DNA of 64,000 nt from Neofusicoccum parvum (Eukaryota > Ascomycota > Dothideomycetes > Botryosphaeriales > Botryosphaeriaceae): assembly GCA_020912385.1 (NCBI GenBank), contig CP087212.1, forward strand, positions 1,178,001-1,242,000, in the 5' to 3' direction. The translations under genes were made by a program, and so were the position numbers. Under the pieces are notes generated by a model that saw only the letters and a list, made by a program, of their open reading frames with translations, searched no databases and was not told the DNA's origin. Every line of letters begins with the position of its first letter. Within the stretch, counting starts at the first letter, position 1. This document shows positions 56,673-64,000 of the stretch, one piece after another.

Positions 56673-59323
56673 ATGGCGACCAGACAAGCCTCCGGCACCC
56701 CATCGTCGTCCGGCGGCAGCGCCGACGACGGCAAGGCCGTGCAGCAGCTCGCCGCGCTCGTCCTGCAGCGCGACCACATCCTGCACGACATCCTCGACCA
56801 CATCGACGAGTACGTCGCCAAGGACGCCTCCGTCGACACCGCCCCGCTCAAGGACGAGGTCGTTCGCCCCGTCCTGCGCAACGACTTCGACCCCGAGGTC
56901 CAGATCCGCGGCTTCCTGCGCACCCTGCGCCACACGCGCGCCTTCAGGGACTCCCTGGGCAGGATCGAGAGCCCGGTGCTGAAGGAGCAGATTGAGGCGT
57001 TTTTGGAGGGCGGGTCGGCGGGGGACGTGCTGAAGGGGAAGGGGTTTGCGTTGCCGGCGTCGAAGCTGCATGGAGTGGTCGGAAAGAAGGAGGCCGGTAA
57101 GGGCAAGAAGGGCGGGAAGGCGTCGTTTGTGGATGTGTTGAAGAAGTTGGTGTTCAAGCTGCTGGATGTGAAGGCGCTGTTTAAAAGCTGCTTTGGGCAA
57201 GAGAAGGTGGTCGAGCGAGATCTGCCACGGGTGTACGAGGATGAGGCTAAGACGAAGGTTATGGAGGTAAGGTGTACTTTGCTCGTGATGTCTGAGCATT
57301 CGGGCTGAGTTCCAGATGCTCAAATGAGCTGTCCATTTCCCACTGCTCTTGGTTACCCGTTCATTCTCCTCATCAGACTGAACAGAACTCTCTTTCTTTT
57401 CGCCGCTCCATGTGAAGCATTGCTGACCCGATTTTGACATCACAGGTTCACTCAAATGAAGAGTTCGTCAACTGGGGTGAGACGGTAAAGCATACCCCTC
57501 GCTACACTTTTGTCCCTACGACAGCCCTGGGGGTGCAAAATCTCGTCCGCTACGCCTCAGCCAACAACCTCCGCGTCCGCTGCGGCGGCTACCGGCACAG
57601 CTGGTCGCCCATCTTCTCCCAAGCCAACGAGATCCTCGTCTCCTTCGTCAACCTCGAGCAAGTGACGACGCTCCCGGACCCGATGAGCCTCGAACCGGGC
57701 GACTACACGGGCGAGGGCGTCCCGGACCTCAAAACCATCGAGCTGGGCACGCAGCTGTCGGCGACCAAGCGCCTCTGCCGCGTGGGCGCCGCCGTCACGA
57801 ACGAGGACTTCCGCCGCTGGGCCGTCGCTAACAACGCGTGGGCGCTGCCCGTCGACGTCATCCTCGTCGAGGTCACCATCGGCGGCGTCAACGGGCCCAT
57901 CTGCCACGGCGCCGGCCGCCGCCACCCGACCGTCTCCGACCATGTGCGTCGCGTCGAGTACGTCGACTGCAACGGCATCCTGCAGGTCGTCGACGACCCG
58001 CACCTGCTGAGGGCTGCGGCCGGCGCTTTCGGCTTGCTCGGCGTCGTCACCCACCTCACGTTCGAGCTCGACGCCATGACGTACGCCGTCATGGAGCCGC
58101 GGAAGGTGGATGTGGGTCTGGCGATTCCGCCGCTGCGGAAGGAGGATATCCCGCCGGCGCTGCGGGCGGAGTGGTTCGATGAGAAGAACGCGGAGGAGCA
58201 GATGGAGGTAGCGCGCAGGGAATTCGAGCGGAGGGCCAGGGACGACTATTACAGCGAGTGGTTTTGGTTCACGTATCAACAGAAGGCGTGGGTGAATACG
58301 TGGAACACGGTTGCCGAGGGTACAGATGCGGTCGAGTACCCGGATGACGCGGCCGTCTTCTTGCAGTGGATTGAGGGGTGGCTTGGTGGGGTGCTGACGG
58401 GAAGGTATGTGGTTATGCTCGTGTTGATTGATTTGTGGCTGCCTTAGTATGTGTACTGATGGCTCCTTATAGTGTCCTCTTCAACGCCATCCCCGGCCAC
58501 TGGCAGGCTCAATTGCTGGCCACGATGGGCATGGCAGCCCTGCCACCAAGGTTCGGCGAGAACGACACCCCAACCATCAAGTAAGCAACCCATATCACTT
58601 CCCTAATTGATGCAGAACACACATCCAAAAAAAAAAAAAAAGAAGACAACAACAACAACATTAAATGCTCACGCTTCTCAACCCTCAAGGACCCATCTCA
58701 CCAACGCCCTCCACTTCCGCCGCGGCATCCAGAACATGCGCGTCCGCGACATCGAGCTCCAGATCCCCATCCCGGGGCAGGCGTCGGACGCATCCAAACC
58801 GGACTTCTCGGTCGTGCAGCGCGCGTGGTGGGACGCCATCAACGTCGTGTACGCGCGCGAGTACTCGGGCGCCGGCGCCTCGCACCGCACCGCGCCCATG
58901 CGGCTCACGCTCGAGCTGCGCATCATGGGCGGCTCGGACCTGCTGCTCGCGCCCCAGCGCGGCAACGCCCCGCACGGCACCGCCAGCATCGAGGTGCTGA
59001 CGGTGCCGGACGCCGACGCCGACGCCGAGTGGGCCGGCTTCGCGCAGAAGGTCGTCGACCGCTGGATGGCGCTGCGCGACGCGAGCGGCGCGCGGCTGAA
59101 CGTGCGGCCGCACTGGGCGAAGGAGTGGGAGGGCCTGCGCATGGGCGAGGAGCGGCTGCCGGCGCGGCGGTTCCTGCGGGAGGTGGCGTACAAGGACGCG
59201 ATCCCGGAGTTCGTGGCGGCGCTGGCGGAGATTGGGGGTGCGCAGGGGTGGGGCGTCGAGGAGGTGAGGGAGAGGTTCTCGAATGAGATGTGGGATGAGG
59301 TTGTGTTTGGTAAGGGGAAGTGA
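56673..59323 (+). CDS. FAD-linked oxidoreductase (aldonolactone oxidase/VAO type) with a 198-residue N-terminal extension
   Basis: Flavin-dependent oxidase or dehydrogenase of a sugar-lactone-like substrate; exact reaction unknown. Exons: 56673-57266, 57446-58404, 58473-58580, 58690-59323; 764 residues. Exon 1 encodes a helical segment (LVLQRDHILHDILDHIDEYV) and a Lys/Gly-rich linker (KKEAGKGKKGGKASF). Exon 2 starts the FAD-binding domain: FVPTTALGVQNLVRYA and VRCGGYRHSW, where the His is at the usual covalent FAD-attachment position, then GVNGPICHGAGRRHPTVSDH and GAFGLLGVVTHLTFEL. The C-terminal part (NALHFRRGIQNMRVRDIELQ, MRLTLELRIMGGSDLLLAP) matches the D-arabinono-lactone oxidase C-terminal domain. 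The FAD exon has no ATG near its start, so exon 1 is needed. The last intron contains an A-run. Confidence 0.87.
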
Positions 59324-60521
59324 GGGTGCGGGTGCGTCTGGTCGGTCGAGTTGTCGAGGGGTTATACTGTAATGTTTTTGTAGATTCCTGATACGCAAGT
59401 AATTGATAAGTGTTCTTTTTGGAGGCTGTCAGCTATCCCAGCATCGCTGATTCGGGTGCATTGCAAAATGTGTGTACCTTCATGGACAGCCAGAGCACTC
59501 ATCAACATGTACTCAGCGTCTTCATCTCGGAGCGCGACCTTCCATTGCTCGCAGCGTGACCCTCATGATTTCTTTATTACGGTTGTGCTGGCCTGGCCGG
59601 CTCAGCACCCATGGCTGCTTTAGCCATCAAGGAGGTTCTTATATATGAAAAAAGATAGTAGGTCAAGATGTAAGCCAGGAAAAGGCGTGGTGATGAATGC
59701 CGTAGACGATGTGATAAGTCCAGGTGACGGGAGTGACGCTGCTTAGCTAGGTTCGTTTCTGTCTTTTGGGCAATTTTGTCTGTTCTTCTTGGCCACGCTG
59801 GCGATTTCGTGTTCCATAACCACAAGACGATGTGTCTCCCTTCTTTATTGGTTATTGCATATCAACGTAGTGGTCTTAGAGCTTGGGCCCGGATATAAGA
59901 GTGCTTTCTTTCAATTTAGTGGCTTTTCTAAAGAAGATGCTTCTTCAGAGATTCATGCCTCACGCCTACACCTTCTTCCGTAACTGCACATCTGCATCCA
60001 GATGAGTGGTTCGATCGCCCATTTATGAAGTGTATGATGGTGTTGCAATACTTCACAAATAGACAGTGTATACGCCACCCTGCTCGTCACCTCCATGTGG
60101 GTTCAGCACTCTTCTACGCTTTTTCTTGTCGGGATCACCAGTATTGCCTGCACGCCAAGTAACCTATGCTTCAACTCTGGCTACGCCTCCAGACACTTCA
60201 CTTCTTTTATCATTGAAAGGGATGCGTGTTTCATGTGTTAATCAGTCTAATACTTGGTTGCCCTGCCGCATCTGTCTCTGCCCATGTACTCACCATTATG
60301 CTGCCAGCATGCCGCCCATTACATCCCGAACCCGTCCGAACACCCATCCAACCAGTCTTCCCGAGAAGAGAAGAAAAAATAGAGATCAGAAAAGAGATCG
60401 ATATCCCAACGCCATGCTACCGATAACACCTGCTCACCAACCGTCTATGACAGGCGACGAGAAAACCACAAACCAAAAGAGGCGAGGAAAGCAGGAGGTA
60501 GAGCAAATCAAGCAGCAGCAG
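59324..60521. other. Convergent 3' intergenic, 1.2 kb
   Basis: 3' flanks of the FAD oxidoreductase (+) and AMMECR1 (-) genes. No gene. A diverged copy of the dispersed motif lies at 59992-60013. Confidence 0.45.
59992..60013 (-). repeat. Dispersed 3'-intergenic motif, copy h (diverged)
   Basis: On the plus strand CTGCATCCAGATGAGTGGTT, then CG, aligning with CTGCATCCGGACGAATGCTT of copy c at 16 of 20 positions; differences are mainly transitions. Confidence 0.35.
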
Positions 60522-62641
<2,120 letters not shown>

Positions 62642-63660
62642 ATGAGCCCTAACATCCTCATCGTCGGCGCCACGCGTGGACTCGGTGCCTCTCTCGCCCA
62701 GGAATACACGCAAAAGGGCGCAACCGTCTTCGGCACTGCGCGCGCCTCCACCGCGCCCTCCACCCCCAGCAACGTCACCTGGCTCACCGACATCGACGTC
62801 TCGAAGCCCGACGTGGGCTCCACCCTCGTCTCCAGCTACAAGTCGCACACCACGGCCCCCATCGACATCCTCATCATCTCCGCCGGCTACTTCGGCAAGG
62901 AGAGCTTCGGTAAGAACGACCCTTAGCCACGCCACCACCCGCATGAAGCCAGCCACCCATCCCACCGCCCCAAGCAAACCCCTCTAACCCCCTCTCCCGC
63001 AGCCTCCCCCTCCCACTCCGCCCAGCTCACCATGTACGCCACCTCGGCCATCGCGCCCACGCTGGTCGTCTCATCCCTCGCGCACGCCGGCCTGCTCGCC
63101 CAGCGCGGCGGCAAGGTCGTGCTCGTGTCGTCCGAGAGCGGCAGCGTCGGGCTGCGGCACGCGAGCGAGGGCGGCGGCAACTACGGGCACCACGGCAGCA
63201 AGGCGGCGCTGAACATGGTCGGCCGGCTGCTGAGCCTGGACCTGGCGGCGCAGGGCGTGGCCGTGGCCGTCGTGCACCCGGGCTTCATGCGCACCGACAT
63301 GACCAAGGGCGTGGGGTTTGACGAGTTCTGGGATGTTGGCGGTGGTGAGTGCTTGGGTCCTTTTCTTTCCCTCCCTGCTTGAGCTTTGCTTGTCTCCGTG
63401 GAAAGCAGCGCTGACGGGCGATGTCGCCAGCTGTCACGCCCGACGTGGCGGCGAAGTCGTTGGTCGAGTGGGTGGACACGTTTGACATGTCGAAAACGGG
63501 GGAGTACTGGGCGCCGAGAGGACCCGGGTGAGTAATTCCTGGGCGTGTCAATCAATCGAGTTTTCCTTTTGCTGACCGGTAGTGCAGAGATATCGGAACG
63601 GCGGAGCCGGTTCTTGGACCTAAGGATAAGCTACCTACGCCGTTGCAGTTGCCTTGGTAA
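62642..63660 (+). CDS. Short-chain dehydrogenase/reductase-like protein with non-canonical active site
   Basis: Rossmann-fold NAD(P)-binding protein; substrate unknown. Exons: 62642-62909, 63003-63344, 63431-63527, 63588-63660; 259 residues, normal for a classical SDR. Visible: ILIVGATRGLGASLAQEY (TGxxxGxG-type cofactor loop as GATRGLG), DIDVSKPDVG, IDILIISAGYFG (NNAG-like ISAG), KVVLVSSESGSVGL with the catalytic Ser, and YGHHGSKAALNMVGRLLSLD. In the last motif Lys is at 156 but the YxxxK tyrosine position (152) is His; Tyr150 is six residues before the Lys. VVHPGFMRTDM follows as expected. The tail continues through AVTPDVAAKSLVEWVD to LPTPLQLPW. The donor of intron 2 (GTGAGT at 63345) keeps phase. 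Confidence 0.88.
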
Positions 63661-64000
63661 GCTGCTTTCAAACGCAGTTGCGTCTGCAGGGTGGCTTGTG
63701 AACTGCGTCTCTGTCAACGGAGTCTAACTTCTCGTTCATGATGGTATGATAATGCTAAGGTATCAATTACGAAAGTCTCTCTCGTTCTTCGTGCAAAAGC
63801 TGAAAGAGTTGAGAACGTGTCCACCCAGTTGGCCCATACGAAAACAGGAAGGAAAGATATTACAAAGGCACGCTAAGTGTAAGAATGACCTGAAAAGCTC
63901 AGAAATGAAGCCAGAAAGGCACAGGCGCTTCCCCGCGAAGAACAAGGCCTGGAGAACGCCTAGAAATGCAGGATCGGACGCGTGTGCGTATGCTACTCGT
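63661..64000. other. 3' flank, 340 bp to window end
   Basis: 3' flank of the SDR gene. No gene start or end was recognised. Confidence 0.4.

Overview
The window is nuclear DNA from a filamentous ascomycete (Pezizomycotina; a Dothideomycete would fit, but the order cannot be fixed from sequence alone). The evidence is short GT-AG introns (mostly 50-110 nt) in GC-rich genes, a HET-domain gene, a Zn2Cys6 regulator with a fungal-type effector domain, and single-copy fungal housekeeping genes (HPC2, NOP9, UBP2, BSD2, LST7, the Dsl1-complex gene TIP20). All gene models below were assembled by hand from splice signals, reading phase and family conservation. No transcript evidence was available.

Layout. 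0-12 kb is the more accessory part: the 5' end of a secreted-protein gene leaving the window on the left, a hypothetical gene broken by an in-frame TAG, a seven-exon aspartate aminotransferase, a HET-domain protein and a Zn2Cys6 transcription factor. 12-43 kb is dense housekeeping sequence: metallo-beta-lactamase protein, EFM5, HNT1, Ca2+/calmodulin-dependent kinase, BSD2, CBP6, HPC2, RBA50, tubulin cofactor C, complex I subunit (NDUFA11 type), UBP2, group II PLP decarboxylase, NOP9 and TIP20/RINT1. 43.3-52 kb is an 8.7 kb GC-rich stretch in which I see no gene, holding a 41-nt run of G. 52-64 kb holds LST7/folliculin, another 3 kb stretch with no gene, an FAD-linked oxidoreductase with an unusual N-terminal extension, an AMMECR1-domain protein and a short-chain dehydrogenase.

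Arrangement. Six gene pairs are head-to-head with intergenic starts 290-1052 bp apart (MBL/EFM5, BSD2/CBP6, HPC2/RBA50, NDUFA11/UBP2, NOP9/TIP20, AMMECR1/SDR). The genes do not form a pathway or a biosynthetic cluster. They cover translation-factor methylation, mitochondrial complex I and III, ubiquitin and membrane traffic, and Pol II/histone-chaperone functions.

Most interesting observations: (1) the CaM kinase stop codon lies inside a strong 5' splice site; splicing joins in phase to a downstream exon ending in a Cys-rich CaaX box, predicting soluble and membrane-anchored forms. (2) A recurring motif of about 20 nt (core TGAAGCATTCGTCCGGATG) occurs at least eight times, always in intergenic DNA on the 3' side of at least one gene. 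(3) An EFM5 intron has a GC-type donor with poor consensus. (4) The short-chain dehydrogenase has His at the catalytic Tyr position.
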